64,000 nt of DNA from Streptomyces sp. CC228A. GTDB taxonomy: Bacteria; Actinomycetota; Actinomycetes; Streptomycetales; Streptomycetaceae. Location: NCBI RefSeq assembly GCF_021390935.1, contig NZ_JAJPUI010000001.1, positions 1,178,001 through 1,242,000 of the forward strand. The letters are read 5' to 3'. The notes beneath the pieces were generated by a model. It searched no databases. It saw only the letters and a program-made list of their open reading frames with translations, and had not been told where the DNA came from. The position numbers and the translations under genes are program-made. Shown here in pieces: positions 40,247 to 49,854 of this stretch; positions within the stretch are counted from its first letter, which is position 1; each line of letters starts with the position of its first letter.

Positions 40247-40282
40247 TGTGCCAGCCAGGGAGACCATTCGAGAGGGGCCGAC

Positions 40283-41083
40283 GTGACCACCACAGCAGAC
40301 AGTGCCACCATCACCGCCCAGGACCGCTCCCAGGGCCGATTCGACCCGGTACACGCCATGAACGTGAAAAAGGCGAACGAGGTGACCGCGACACCCGAGC
40401 CGCCCAAGCCGGCGCGCGCGCTGCCCGGTCGACCTCCCGGCATCCGAGCCGACAGCTCGGGGCTCACCGACCGGCAGCGCCGGGTCATCGAGGTGATCAG
40501 GGACTCCGTGCAGCGCAGGGGCTACCCACCGTCGATGCGCGAGATCGGCCAGGCCGTCGGCCTCTCCAGCACCTCCTCCGTGGCACACCAGCTGATGGCA
40601 CTGGAGCGCAAGGGCTTCCTGCGCCGCGACCCGCACCGCCCGCGTGCGTACGAGGTCCGCGGTTCCGACCAGCCGAGCACACAGCCCGCGGACACCTCCG
40701 GCAAGCCCGCCGCCTCCTACGTGCCGCTGGTCGGCCGGATCGCCGCCGGTGGGCCGATCCTGGCGGAGGAGTCCGTCGAGGACGTCTTCCCGCTGCCCCG
40801 GCAGCTCGTCGGCGACGGTGAGCTGTTCGTCCTCAAGGTCGTCGGCGACTCGATGATCGAAGCCGCCATCTGCGACGGAGACTGGGTGACGGTGCGCCGT
40901 CAGCCGGTCGCGGAGAACGGCGACATCGTGGCGGCCATGCTCGACGGCGAGGCCACGGTGAAGCGCTTCAAGCGGGAGGACGGCCATGTGTGGCTGCTTC
41001 CGCACAACGCCGCCTATCAGCCGATCCCTGGCGACGAGGCCACCATCCTCGGCAAGGTTGTGGCGGTTCTGCGGCGGGTGTGA
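40283..41083 (+). CDS. lexA: LexA SOS repressor
   Basis: A 266-residue protein with a longer variable N-terminus than E. coli LexA, typical of Streptomyces. The winged helix-turn-helix is [22 protein letters not shown] (about residues 83-104). The Ala-Gly self-cleavage site lies in [10 protein letters not shown]. The catalytic dyad is Ser in [14 protein letters not shown] and Lys in TVKRFKRE. RecA-stimulated self-cleavage derepresses DNA-damage genes. The GTG at 40283 follows AGAGGGG. It is divergent from nrdR over a 570-bp region that holds both an SOS box and the NrdR boxes, so the two nucleotide and repair regulators share one control region. Confidence 0.96.
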   Translation: MTTTADSATITAQDRSQGRFDPVHAMNVKKANEVTATPEPPKPARALPGRPPGIRADSSGLTDRQRRVIEVIRDSVQRRGYPPSMREIGQAVGLSSTSSVAHQLMALERKGFLRRDPHRPRAYEVRGSDQPSTQPADTSGKPAASYVPLVGRIAAGGPILAEESVEDVFPLPRQLVGDGELFVLKVVGDSMIEAAICDGDWVTVRRQPVAENGDIVAAMLDGEATVKRFKREDGHVWLLPHNAAYQPIPGDEATILGKVVAVLRRV

Positions 41084-41103
41084 CCCATCCGTCGGCTCCG
41101 ACC

Positions 41104-41135
41104 AGCCCCGGGACCTCTGCGCCGGTCCCGGGGCT
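41104..41135 (+). terminator. lexA terminator hairpin
   Basis: Perfect 12-bp stem AGCCCCGGGACC / GGTCCCGGGGCT, 20 bp after the stop and followed by GCTTTCT. Confidence 0.85.
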
Positions 41136-41501
41136 GCTTTCTGCCCACCCGCCCTATGCCTGCACGGCTCCGCCGAGCGTGCACGGGAGACAACCGGCTC
41201 CCACCGCGGCCCACCCCCGACGTGCCGGGCACATGCCCCGCAGCCGCCCCGACGTGCCGCGCACACGCCCCGCGGTACACCGGGCGGCGCCACGCCCGGC
41301 GGTACACCTGACGGTGCCCGCACAAGCCCCGCGGCCCATGCGACGCACACCGCACCATGCGCGGCTTGAGCGATGCCGTCCGTACGAGGGCACGGCCGGC
41401 GTATGCGGCCCCCGACACCCCCGCAGGGAGCCGCGGACCGCGGGACGCGCCCCACAGTGGCGCCAGGACGAAGCCCGGACCAGGCGCCGCGGCCCCGCGG
41501 C
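41136..41501. other. Gene-free gap with degenerate repeats
   Basis: Between convergent lexA and dinG. It carries imperfect, interspersed repeats of CACACGCCCCGCGGTACAC type (for example 41262-41330). Open frames here look like GC-driven noise. Confidence 0.6.
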
Positions 41502-43472
41502 CTACGCGGGGGCGGCCTTCGCCGCGGCGTCGATCGCGGCCAGCGAGCGGCGGACCTGGTTGCGGTCCGTCGTGTACCAGAAGTCCGGCATGGACGTACG
41601 GAGAAACCCTCCGTAGCGGGCGTTCGCCAGCCGCGGGTCGAGGACCGCGACCACCCCCCGGTCGCCCGTCGCCCGCACCAGGCGGCCGGCCCCCTGCGCC
41701 ATCAGCAGTGCCGCATGGGTCGCGGCCACCGCCATGAAGCCGTTGCCGCCCGCCTCCTCCACGGCCTTCTGCCGGGCGCTCATCAGCGGATCGTCGGGGC
41801 GGGGGAACGGGATCCGGTCCATGACGACCAGCTGGCAGTTCGGCCCCGGCACGTCCACGCCCTGCCACAGCGACAGCGTCCCGAAGAGGCACGTCCCGGG
41901 GTCGGCCGCGAAAGTCTTGATCAGCTCCCCGAGGGTGTCCTCGCCCTGCAGCAGGATCGGCCGGCCCAGCCTGCCCCGGAGCTCCTCCGCCGCGGCCTGC
42001 GCCGCGCGCATGGAGGAGAAGAGCCCGAGCGTACGGCCGCCGGCGGCCTCCACCAGCTCGGCCAGTTCGTCGAGCATGTCGGACCGCCCGGCCTCCCGTC
42101 CCGGGGTCGCCAGGTGCCGGGCGACGTAGAGGATGCCCTGCTTGCGGTAATCGAACGGGGAGCCGACGTCGAGGCCCTTCCACACGGGCAGGTCGTCGCC
42201 CTCCACGCCCTCCGGTGCGAGCCCGAGGGAGGCGCCCACGCCGTTGAAGTCGCCGCCGAGCTTCAGCGTGGCCGAGGCCAGGACCACCGAGCGGTCGGTG
42301 AAGAGCTTCTCCCGCAGCAGGCCGGACACCGACATCGGGGCGACCCGCAGGGACGCTCCGAAGCGGTCGTGCCGCTCGTACCAGACCACGTCGTACTCAT
42401 TGCCGCCCAGGATGCGCTCCGCGACGGCGTGCACGTTCTCCACGGAGGCGAGGGCCTGCTTCCGGACGGCGTCCTCGTCCTGCACGGACCGGTCGCGGGT
42501 GGCGCCGAGCGCCGACACCACGTTCCGCCCGGCGTCCCGCAGCGCCATCAGCGCGTACGCGAGGTCCTCCGGGATCTCCTCCAGCCTCCCCGGCAGGGCC
42601 AGCTCCATCAGCCGCTCGAAGCCCTCCGCGGCAGTCTGCAGCTGGTCGGCCGCCTTCTCGTCCACCAGCTTGGCGGCGCGCCGCACCGCCCGGTTGACCT
42701 GTCCCGGCGTGAGCTCGCCCGTGGCGACGCCCGTCACCCGCGACACCAGCTCGTGCGCCTCGTCGACGATCAGCACCTCGTGCTGCGGCAGCACGGGGGC
42801 GCCCTCGATGGCGTCGATGGCGAGCAGCGCGTGGTTGGTGACGACGACCTCCGCCAGCTTGGCCCGCTCACGGGCGGCCTCCGCGAAGCACTCGGCGCCG
42901 TACGCGCACTTGGTGGCGCCCAGGCACTCCCGGGAGGTGACGGAGACCTGCGACCAGGCACGATCGGAGACCCCCGGTGTCAGGTCGTCCCGGTCACCGG
43001 TCTCCGTCTCGTCGGCCCAGTCCCGCAGCCGCAGCAGGTCCTTGCCGAGCTTGCTGGCGGGGGCGGCCGCCTCGAAGGGGTCGAAGAGCCCGTCCTCCTC
43101 TTCCTGCGGGACGCCCTCGTGGACCCGGTGCAGGCACAGGTAGTTCGACCGGCCCTTCAGCATCGCGAACTCGGGCCTGCGGCGCAGTAGCGGGTGCAGG
43201 GCCTCGACCGTGCGCGGCAGGTCCCGCTCCACGAGCTGCCGCTGCAGGGCCAGGGTCGCGGTGGCCACCACCACGCGGTCGCCGTGGGCCAGGGCGGGCA
43301 CGAGGTACCCCAGGGACTTGCCCGTACCGGTGCCGGCCTGGACGAGCAGGTGCGAGCCGTCGTCGATGGCCTGGCCGACGGCCTCGGCCATGGTGACCTG
43401 GCCGGGCCTCTCCTTACCGCCGACGGCGGTGACGGCGGCGTGGAGGAGATCGCGGAGGGATGGCTTCGTCAT
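41502..43472 (-). CDS. dinG: DinG/Rad3-type ATP-dependent DNA helicase
   Basis: A 656-residue superfamily-2 XPD-like helicase. Walker A is QAGTGTGKSLGYL (about residue 45), DEAH in VLIVDEAHEL, and motif VI in QGAGRLVRATGDRGVV. Four cysteines (SNYLCLHRVHEG ... ECLGATKCAYGAECF) match the iron-sulfur cluster domain between motifs Ia and II. It unwinds 5'-overhang duplexes, R-loops or D-loops. DinG genes are often SOS-inducible and this one sits next to lexA; I did not find a clear LexA box in front of its ATG at 43472. Confidence 0.92.
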   Translation of the reverse strand: MTKPSLRDLLHAAVTAVGGKERPGQVTMAEAVGQAIDDGSHLLVQAGTGTGKSLGYLVPALAHGDRVVVATATLALQRQLVERDLPRTVEALHPLLRRRPEFAMLKGRSNYLCLHRVHEGVPQEEEDGLFDPFEAAAPASKLGKDLLRLRDWADETETGDRDDLTPGVSDRAWSQVSVTSRECLGATKCAYGAECFAEAARERAKLAEVVVTNHALLAIDAIEGAPVLPQHEVLIVDEAHELVSRVTGVATGELTPGQVNRAVRRAAKLVDEKAADQLQTAAEGFERLMELALPGRLEEIPEDLAYALMALRDAGRNVVSALGATRDRSVQDEDAVRKQALASVENVHAVAERILGGNEYDVVWYERHDRFGASLRVAPMSVSGLLREKLFTDRSVVLASATLKLGGDFNGVGASLGLAPEGVEGDDLPVWKGLDVGSPFDYRKQGILYVARHLATPGREAGRSDMLDELAELVEAAGGRTLGLFSSMRAAQAAAEELRGRLGRPILLQGEDTLGELIKTFAADPGTCLFGTLSLWQGVDVPGPNCQLVVMDRIPFPRPDDPLMSARQKAVEEAGGNGFMAVAATHAALLMAQGAGRLVRATGDRGVVAVLDPRLANARYGGFLRTSMPDFWYTTDRNQVRRSLAAIDAAAKAAPA

Positions 43473-43509
43473 AACCCGTCCACCCTACGGGGCGGCGCTG
43501 ACAGTCGGA

Positions 43510-44768
43510 TCACGCGTGCCCGGCCGCGGCCGCTGCCCGGCCGGATCCCGCGCGGTCCACCGCGGCGAGGGCTTCGGCGAAGCGTTCGAGCACGGCGTCC
43601 GCCTGCTCCCCGGTGAGCGTGAGCGGCGGCAGCAGCCGTACGGCTCCCGGCGTGCGGGCATCCGCGTCCACGATCAGCCCGCGCTGGAGGCACTCCTGCC
43701 GCACGGCCACCGCGAGCGCCGGCGCCGAGGGGCCGGAGAGTCCGAGGCCGATCATGAGTCCGCGCCCGTGCACCCCCGCACCCAGGGGAGCGCGCCGGTG
43801 TCCGCGCGCAACTGTGCGAGCATCCGTGCGCCCAGTGCCGCCGCGTGGCCGGCGAGCCGGTTCCGGCGGACGTACGCCAGGGTGGCGGCGCCGGCCGCCA
43901 TGGCGAGCTGGTTGCCCTGGGACGGGCCGACCGGGCGGTCGAGCGCCGCGCGGTAGACGATCACCGCGAGGGGCAGCGAGCCGCCGATGGCTTTGGCCAT
44001 GACCATCACGTCCGGGACCACACCGCTGTGCTCGACTGCCCAGAAGGCGCCGGTGCGGCCGACGCCGGTGTGGGTCTCGTCCGCGATCAGCGGGACGGAG
44101 CCGCTCCGCGTCGCCGCGCGCATCCCACGCAGCCAGTCGTCCGGTGCCGGGAGCACCCCGTCCTCGTACCGCACCGTCTCCACGAGCACTCCCGCGGCCG
44201 CGGTCAGGTCCTCCCGGCCGCCGTCGCCGACCGGATGCCGGTCGGCTCGGGGGAACGGGAGCCGCGTGAGGTCCGGTGCCGGGCGGGCGGGATCGGGCCC
44301 GCCGCCCGTGTAGGCGAGGATCTCCGTACGTCCGGTGGCGGCGCGGGCGAGTGCGAGCGCGGCGCCGACGGCGTCCGGAGCGGCCGGGCCGCAGAACCGG
44401 ATGCGGGCGTCGCGTGCGAACTCCTCGGGCAGCGTGGCGAACAGCTCGGTGGTGAAGGCGTCCCTGACCGGCGACGCGAGGTCGGGCGCGTGGAGCGGCG
44501 CTTCGGAGTCGATCACGCGCTTGACGGCCTCCAGCACGACCGGGTGGTTGTGCCCCAGGACCAGCGTCCCGGCGCCCGAGGCGCAGTCCAGGTAGCGCCG
44601 CCCGTCCGCGCATTCGATCGTCAGCCCGCGGGCGCGTACGGGGACGACGGGCAGCGAGCGGGCGTACGTACGCGCCGCGGGTTCCCGAAGCCACTGGCGC
44701 CGGAGGACGCCCTCCGTCCTGGCGGTGGCGGTGGGCGGTGCGAGTGGAGCTGTCTCGATGGCGGCCAC
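43510..44768 (-). pseudogene. Class III (diaminobutyrate-type) aminotransferase, one apparent -1 frameshift near the 3' end
   Basis: The start is GTG 44768. It reads as a fold-type I PLP aminotransferase: GLTIECADGRRYLDCASGAGTLVLGHNHP near the N-terminus, IADETHTGVGRTGAFWAVEH, and the PLP lysine in VMVMAKAIGGSLPLAV. The frame ends early at 43752 after GALPWVRGCTGADS. In the next frame the sequence continues VHGRGLMIGLGLSGPSAPALAVAVRQECLQRGLIVDAD up to 43510. One extra G on the minus strand in the tract 43773-43777 restores PWVRGVHGRGLMIGL. The intact enzyme would be about 420 residues and most resembles diaminobutyrate-2-oxoglutarate transaminases. No ectoine or siderophore genes are in the window. 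Confidence 0.82.
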
Positions 44769-45007
44769 GTCCTTCGGTCCTCCCGGTGTACCCGTGCGTC
44801 CCCCGCAGGGGGTAACGACCGGGGCACCGGCGGATCACGGCCGTGGCGAAGGTCCTCACGGCACGGAACCGCGCCCCTGCCGCATGCCGTCCCCCACTGC
44901 ACCGGCATAGTGGGGGCCGCACGCCGGCGCGTCCGCGTGTCCGGCACGCGCCCGAACACACCTGCTCCGGTACGTCCTTGACATGAAGTCCCAGGGGGAT
45001 CAGACAC

Positions 45008-46192
45008 ATGCGCACGATTCGTCCGCTGTTCGCCACGGCTGCCGTCGCGGCGGTGCTGGCGCTGACGGCCACCGGCTGCGGCCCGAGCGAGGACGTGGCG
45101 GGCGGCACGCCCACCGCCTCCGCCGGCACGGCCGCCACGCCCGACGGGAAGATCACGATCCCGGACGACCTGAAGGACCGGCTCAAGGAGCACGGGATCG
45201 ACCTCGACAGGTGGCGCGGCGGCGAGTGGCGGAACTGGGACAAGGACACGTGGCTGCGTGAGGCGAAGGACTTCGTCAACCCGATCATCGAGGACCTCTG
45301 GGACCCGGACCGCATGCGGGAGGCGGAGGAGCCCGGCAAGGAGCCCGTGGAGGAGGGCGAGCTGCCCGGCGGCGAGGGCGTGACCGATCCGACTCCGAAG
45401 CGGGTGGAGGCGGCACCGGTCAGGACTCCGTACCACGCGAGCGTCCCGGAGGCCGGCAAGCTGCTGTTCGACGGGCCGAAGGGTTCGATGGTGTGCTCGG
45501 CCACGGTGGTGAAGGACCCGGCGAACCCCGGCAAGTCGAACCTCGTGTGGACGGCCGGCCACTGCGTCCACGCGGGCAAGGACGGCGGCTGGTACCGGAA
45601 CATCGCCTTCGTGCCCTCGTACAACGACAGCGGCATGTCCACCGCCCAGCTGGAGAAGGCGAAGCGCGAGGACGTCGCGCCGCACGGGGTGTGGTGGGCC
45701 GACTGGGCGCAGACGTCGGAGCAGTGGATCGCCGAGGGCGGCCCGGTGGGCGGCCAGGGGGCGCCGTACGACTTCGCAGTGATCCACGTGACGCCCGAGA
45801 AGGGCGGCGGGGGCAGGTCGCTGGAGGAGACGGTGGGCTCCGCGCTGCCGGTCGACTTCGCGGCGCCGGCCGCGGCGCAGATCGCGAGCATGGAGGCCAC
45901 CGGCTACCCGGCGGCGCCGCCGTACGACGGCCAGAAGCTCTACCAGTGCGCGGGCAAGCCGGGCCGGCTGTCCGTGAAGGCCGGTCAGCCCACGATGCAC
46001 CGCATCGGGTGCAGCATGACCGCCGGGTCGTCGGGCGGCGGCTGGGTGCACACCGGCAAGGACGGCAAGCCCGCGCTGGTGTCGAACACCTCCATCGGTC
46101 CGGTGACGTCCGGCTGGCTCGCCGGGCCGCGGCTCGGCAAGGAGGCCGAGGGCGTCTACACGGCGGTCAGCGAGCGCTTCGCACGCCGCTGA
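45008..46192 (+). CDS. Secreted lipoprotein, trypsin-like serine protease
   Basis: A 394-residue chymotrypsin-fold protein. The lipoprotein signal peptide has lipobox LTATGC at about residues 20-25, predicting lipid attachment. A polar spacer rich in Asp/Glu/Lys/Trp (about 45-140) precedes the protease domain. The triad is His in NLVWTAGHCVHAG, Asp in APYDFAVIHV and Ser in CSMTAGSSGGGW. The serine context GSSGGG and the late disulfide match glutamyl-endopeptidase/V8-like S1B enzymes. The ATG at 45008 follows a purine-rich GGGGGATC. It is divergent from the aminotransferase across 239 bp. Confidence 0.92.
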   Translation: MRTIRPLFATAAVAAVLALTATGCGPSEDVAGGTPTASAGTAATPDGKITIPDDLKDRLKEHGIDLDRWRGGEWRNWDKDTWLREAKDFVNPIIEDLWDPDRMREAEEPGKEPVEEGELPGGEGVTDPTPKRVEAAPVRTPYHASVPEAGKLLFDGPKGSMVCSATVVKDPANPGKSNLVWTAGHCVHAGKDGGWYRNIAFVPSYNDSGMSTAQLEKAKREDVAPHGVWWADWAQTSEQWIAEGGPVGGQGAPYDFAVIHVTPEKGGGGRSLEETVGSALPVDFAAPAAAQIASMEATGYPAAPPYDGQKLYQCAGKPGRLSVKAGQPTMHRIGCSMTAGSSGGGWVHTGKDGKPALVSNTSIGPVTSGWLAGPRLGKEAEGVYTAVSERFARR

Positions 46193-46236
46193 CCCGGCCG
46201 GCTGCGGCGAGGCCGCCCGGGAGGGTTGGCGCCACG

Positions 46237-46282
46237 ACGAGGGGAGGGCCCCCGGCCGTTCGGCCGGGGGCCCTCCCCTCGT
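46237..46282. terminator. Long bidirectional terminator between the protease gene and hflX
   Basis: Perfect 22-bp inverted repeat (left arm 46237-46258, right arm 46261-46282) around a TT centre, with ACGAGGGGAGGG on the left and CCCTCCCCTCGT on the right, between convergent genes. Confidence 0.9.
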
Positions 46283-46313
46283 GTGTTCGTGCTGCGGCGC
46301 CGCGCAGGGGCCG

Positions 46314-47819
46314 TCAGGCCGCCGCGGGAACGAACGGCGCGAGAAGCCCCGCCAGTTCCTCGTGGACCCGAGCCTTGAGGAGCGTGCCCTCCGGGGTGTG
46401 CTCCTCGGACAGCACCTCGCCGTCGGCGTGGATGCGGGAGACCAGCTCGCCCCGCGTGTACGGCACGAGCGCCTGGATCTCCACCTCCGGCCGGGGCAGT
46501 TCGGCGTCGATCAGGGCGAGCAGCTCGTCCAGGCCCTGGCCGGTGCGGGCCGACACCGCGATGGCGTGCTTCTCGACCCGGAGCAGCCGCTGGAGCACCA
46601 GCGGATCTGCGGCGTCCGCCTTGTTGACGACCACGATCTCGGGCACGTTCACCGCGCCCACGTCGCGGATCACCTCGCGGACGGCCGCGAGCTGCTCCTC
46701 GGGCGCCGGGTGCGAGCCGTCGACCACGTGCAGGACGAGGTCGGCGTCCCCCACCTCCTCCATGGTGGAGCGGAACGCCTCCACCAGGTGGTGCGGCAGG
46801 TGCCTGACGAAGCCGACCGTGTCGGCCAGGGTGTAGAGGCGGCCGCTCGGCGTCTCGGCCCGGCGCACGGTCGGGTCGAGGGTGGCGAACAGCGCGTTCT
46901 CCACCAGCACTCCCGCGCCGGTGAGCCGGTTCAGCAGCGACGACTTGCCCGCGTTGGTGTAGCCGGCGATCGCGACGGACGGCACCCTGTTGCGCCGCCG
47001 CTCCTGCCGCTTGATGTCGCGGCCGGTCTTCATGTCCGCGATCTCCCGGCGCAGCTTCGCCATCTTCTCGCGGATCCGCCGCCGGTCCGTCTCGATCTTG
47101 GTCTCACCGGGGCCGCGGGTGGCCATGCCGCCGCCCGACGAGCCGGAGCCGCCACCGCCCATCTGGCGGGACAGCGACTGACCCCAGCCGCGCAGCCGCG
47201 GCAGCATGTACTGCATCTGCGCCAGCGAGACCTGCGCCTTGCCCTCGCGGGACTTGGCGTGCTGGGCGAAGATGTCGAGGATCAGGGCGGTACGGTCGAC
47301 CACCTTCACCTTGACGACGTCTTCGAGGTGGATGAGCTGGCCGGGGCTGAGCTCACCGTCGCACACGACGGTGTCGGCGCCGGTCTCCAGGACGATGTCC
47401 CGCAGCTCCTCGGCCTTGCCGGAGCCGATGTAGGTGGCCGGGTCCGGCTTGTCGCGGCGCTGGATGACTCCGTCGAGGACGACCGCGCCGGCCGTCTCGG
47501 CAAGGGCGGCCAGCTCGGCGAGCGAGTTGTCCGCGTCCTGGACCGTGCCCGTGGTCCAGACGCCGACGAGCACCACGCGTTCGAGGCGCAGCTGCCGGTA
47601 CTCGACCTCGGTGACGTCCTGGAGTTCGGTGGAGAGGCCCGCCACCCGGCGCAGAGCGGCACGGTCCGCGCGGTCCAGCTGGTCGCCGTCCCGCTCTCCG
47701 TCGATCTCGTGGCTCCAGGCGACGTCCTCTTCCATCAGGGCGTCGGCCCGAAGGCTCTCCGTGCGGCTCTGCTCGCTGAGGCGCTGCGCGTCCTGGGAAA
47801 AGGAAGAAGAGGAGGTCAT
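46314..47819 (-). CDS. hflX: Ribosome-associated GTPase HflX
   Basis: A 501-residue Obg-HflX GTPase. The N-terminal HflX subdomain (about 75-210) is rich in charged helices and Gly (VVLDGVIQRRDKPDPATYIGSGK); the GTP domain has G1 GYTNAGKSSLL, G3-like DTVGFVRHLPHH, and NKAD. It splits stalled 50S/30S ribosomes under stress. The ATG at 47819 with AAGGA upstream is the real start; the frame stays open further upstream through a tandem-repeat region that is not conserved protein. A long palindromic terminator follows. Confidence 0.94.
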   Translation of the reverse strand: MTSSSSFSQDAQRLSEQSRTESLRADALMEEDVAWSHEIDGERDGDQLDRADRAALRRVAGLSTELQDVTEVEYRQLRLERVVLVGVWTTGTVQDADNSLAELAALAETAGAVVLDGVIQRRDKPDPATYIGSGKAEELRDIVLETGADTVVCDGELSPGQLIHLEDVVKVKVVDRTALILDIFAQHAKSREGKAQVSLAQMQYMLPRLRGWGQSLSRQMGGGGSGSSGGGMATRGPGETKIETDRRRIREKMAKLRREIADMKTGRDIKRQERRRNRVPSVAIAGYTNAGKSSLLNRLTGAGVLVENALFATLDPTVRRAETPSGRLYTLADTVGFVRHLPHHLVEAFRSTMEEVGDADLVLHVVDGSHPAPEEQLAAVREVIRDVGAVNVPEIVVVNKADAADPLVLQRLLRVEKHAIAVSARTGQGLDELLALIDAELPRPEVEIQALVPYTRGELVSRIHADGEVLSEEHTPEGTLLKARVHEELAGLLAPFVPAAA

Positions 47820-48004
47820 TGGATCCTTACGTCGAAGAAAAATCGGATGTGACAGTGACAACGCCCGAGCGTGCCGGAAGATTCCCCGCCCGCCGGCGGC
47901 GCTGCTGACACCTCGATGGTCCCACGGCCCGGTGCTGACCGTCACCCTGGTTTCGCCGCCCCGCCCCGGGTCGCGGGCACCGGGCCGGGTGTGCCCGGTG
48001 CCCA

Positions 48005-48072
48005 GGCGGCCGGTGCTCAGGCCGCCGGTGCTCAGGCGGCCGGTGCTCAGGCGGCCGGTGCTCAGGCCGCCG
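48005..48072. repeat. 15-bp tandem array (four units plus a half)
   Basis: Unit GGCGGCCGGTGCTCA (second unit GGCCGCCGGTGCTCA). The last partial unit overlaps the stop codon (48062-48064) of the M1 peptidase gene; the array lies upstream of hflX. Confidence 0.9.
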
Positions 48073-49543
48073 TCCCGGCCGGGCCGGCGGCCGGGCTCTT
48101 CACCGGGTCCGCACTGCGCCAGTCCGGGTGTCCGGGCATGGGCGGGGTCTTCTCGCCGTACAGCCATCCGTGCAGGAACGGCGTGAGGTCGCGGCCCGCG
48201 ACCTCGGAGGCCAGGCGGACGAAGTCGGACGTGCCCGCGACGCCGTGCACGTGCTCCGCCACCCAGCGCCGCTCAAGCTGCCGGAAGGCGTCGTCGCCGA
48301 TCTCCTGGCGCAGCGCGTAGAGGATCAGTGCGCTGCCGTCGTAGACGACCGGCCGGAAGAGGCTGATCTTGTGCCCGGGCGCGGGGGGCCTGGGTGCGGC
48401 CGGAGGTCCGCCCGCCGCCCGCCAGCGGTCGGACGCGGAGTACGCGTCGCGCATGCGCCGCTCCAGCGGATAGTGGCCGGCCTGGTCGGCCCACAGGGCC
48501 TCGTACCAGGTCGCGTGGCCTTCGTTCAGCCACAGGTCCGACCAGGTGCGGGGGGTGACGCTGTTGCCGAACCAGTGGTGCGCCAGCTCGTGCACCATGA
48601 TCCCCTCGACGTACCAGGCGGGCAGCTTGGGGTGGGTGAACAGGCGCCTCTCGAAGAGGGAGAGGGTCTGCGTCTCCAGCTCGAAGCCGGTGCTGGCGTC
48701 GGCGACGAGCACGCCGTACGTCTCGAAGGGGTAGCGGCCGACGTGCTGCTCCATCCACTCCATGTGTCCGGGCGTCTTGCGCAGCCAGGGCTCCATGCGC
48801 TCGCGGTCGCGGACCGGGACGACGTCCCGCAGGGGCAGTCCGTGCGGTCCCGTGCGGTGGACGACGGCGGAGCGGCCGATGGAGACCTGGGCGAGCTCCG
48901 TGGCCATGGGGTGCATGCCCCGGTACACCCAGGTGGCGTGCTGCCCGGAGACGGAGCGGCCCAGGGAGGTGCCGTTCGCGACGGCCGTGAGGTCCTTGGG
49001 GACGGTCACGCGGAAGGTGAAGTACGCCTTGTCGGCCGGGTGGTCGTTGCAGGGGAAGACGCGGTGGGCGGCGTCCGCCTGGTTGGCCATGGCGAGTCCG
49101 TCGGAGGTGCGGAGCCAGCCGCCGACGGCCTTGGGGGCGGCCGGATCGCTGGTGTGGCGTACGGCGATGCGCATCCGCGTGCCCGCCGGGACCGGCTGCT
49201 CGGGGGTGACGACCAGGTCCTCCCCGGTGCGGGCGTGGGCGGCGGGGCGGCCGTTGACCCGGACGTCGCGGACGGTGCCGTGCGCGAAGTCGAGGTTCAC
49301 CATGGGCAGGTCCTGGGTGGCCAGGGCGTCGATCTTGGTGAGGGCGTCCAGCGGTTTGGTGTTGTCGCCGCTGTAGGCGAAGGCGATGTCGTACGCGCGG
49401 ACGTCGTACCCGGGGTTGCCGAGGTGGGGGAAGAGCGGGTCGCCGATGCCCAGGGGCTGGGGCGGGGGTACTGCGGCGGCGAGGAGGCCGGTGGACGCGG
49501 CGGCGAGGAGCACGGCGCGCAGTCGGCGGGAGGTGAGGCGCAT
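48062..49543 (-). CDS. M1-family zinc aminopeptidase, secreted or membrane-anchored
   Basis: A 493-residue M1 peptidase. Zinc motif HELAH with His318, Glu319 and His322, and downstream zinc ligand Glu341 in LWLNEGHATW. The N-terminal signal-like segment RRLRAVLLAAASTGLLAAAVPPP (residues about 6-28) suggests export. The N-terminal beta domain and catalytic thermolysin-like domain are present, but the usual fourth domain of long M1 enzymes is absent. The GAMEN-type exopeptidase motif is not obvious. ATG 49543 is preferred because the signal peptide starts there. Confidence 0.9.
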   Translation of the reverse strand: MRLTSRRLRAVLLAAASTGLLAAAVPPPQPLGIGDPLFPHLGNPGYDVRAYDIAFAYSGDNTKPLDALTKIDALATQDLPMVNLDFAHGTVRDVRVNGRPAAHARTGEDLVVTPEQPVPAGTRMRIAVRHTSDPAAPKAVGGWLRTSDGLAMANQADAAHRVFPCNDHPADKAYFTFRVTVPKDLTAVANGTSLGRSVSGQHATWVYRGMHPMATELAQVSIGRSAVVHRTGPHGLPLRDVVPVRDRERMEPWLRKTPGHMEWMEQHVGRYPFETYGVLVADASTGFELETQTLSLFERRLFTHPKLPAWYVEGIMVHELAHHWFGNSVTPRTWSDLWLNEGHATWYEALWADQAGHYPLERRMRDAYSASDRWRAAGGPPAAPRPPAPGHKISLFRPVVYDGSALILYALRQEIGDDAFRQLERRWVAEHVHGVAGTSDFVRLASEVAGRDLTPFLHGWLYGEKTPPMPGHPDWRSADPVKSPAAGPAGTAA

Positions 49544-49854
49544 GCACCACCGCTTACCAGCGCGTCGGCCGCGGACCCGGGCGGCACGCACCGGGGCCAC
49601 CCGAACGAGCGGGGCGGGGCCCTTCCGGCGCGGGCGGCGGCGGTGGCGGCGGGACCCGGTGGGGGGAGCGCCGGGGGCGGATCAGCAGGCAGGGGCGGAT
49701 CCGCAGGGTGCGGCGGGGGTGCGGCCGACGGCGCGGAGGGAGTGCGGCCGACGGCGGCGCCCGGCCGGGGCGAGGCCGAAGAGCCGGGGTGCGGCCGAAG
49801 AGCCGGGGTGCGGCCCGCGGGGGCGCCCGGCGGGGCGGCCGGCGGGGCGGGGCG
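49544..49854. other. Gene-free gap with 19-bp direct repeat
   Basis: It contains two adjacent copies of a 19-bp unit (GGCCGAAGAGCCGGGGTGC at 49774-49792 and 49793-49811). No conserved protein on either strand. Confidence 0.6.

Noticed and set aside
43510..44768. Start of an ectoine or siderophore gene cluster
   Set aside because: The aminotransferase has no ectA/ectC or siderophore partners nearby; its neighbours are dinG and a protease.
48005..48072. Possible CRISPR array
   Set aside because: Units are contiguous 15-mers without spacers, and no cas genes are present.
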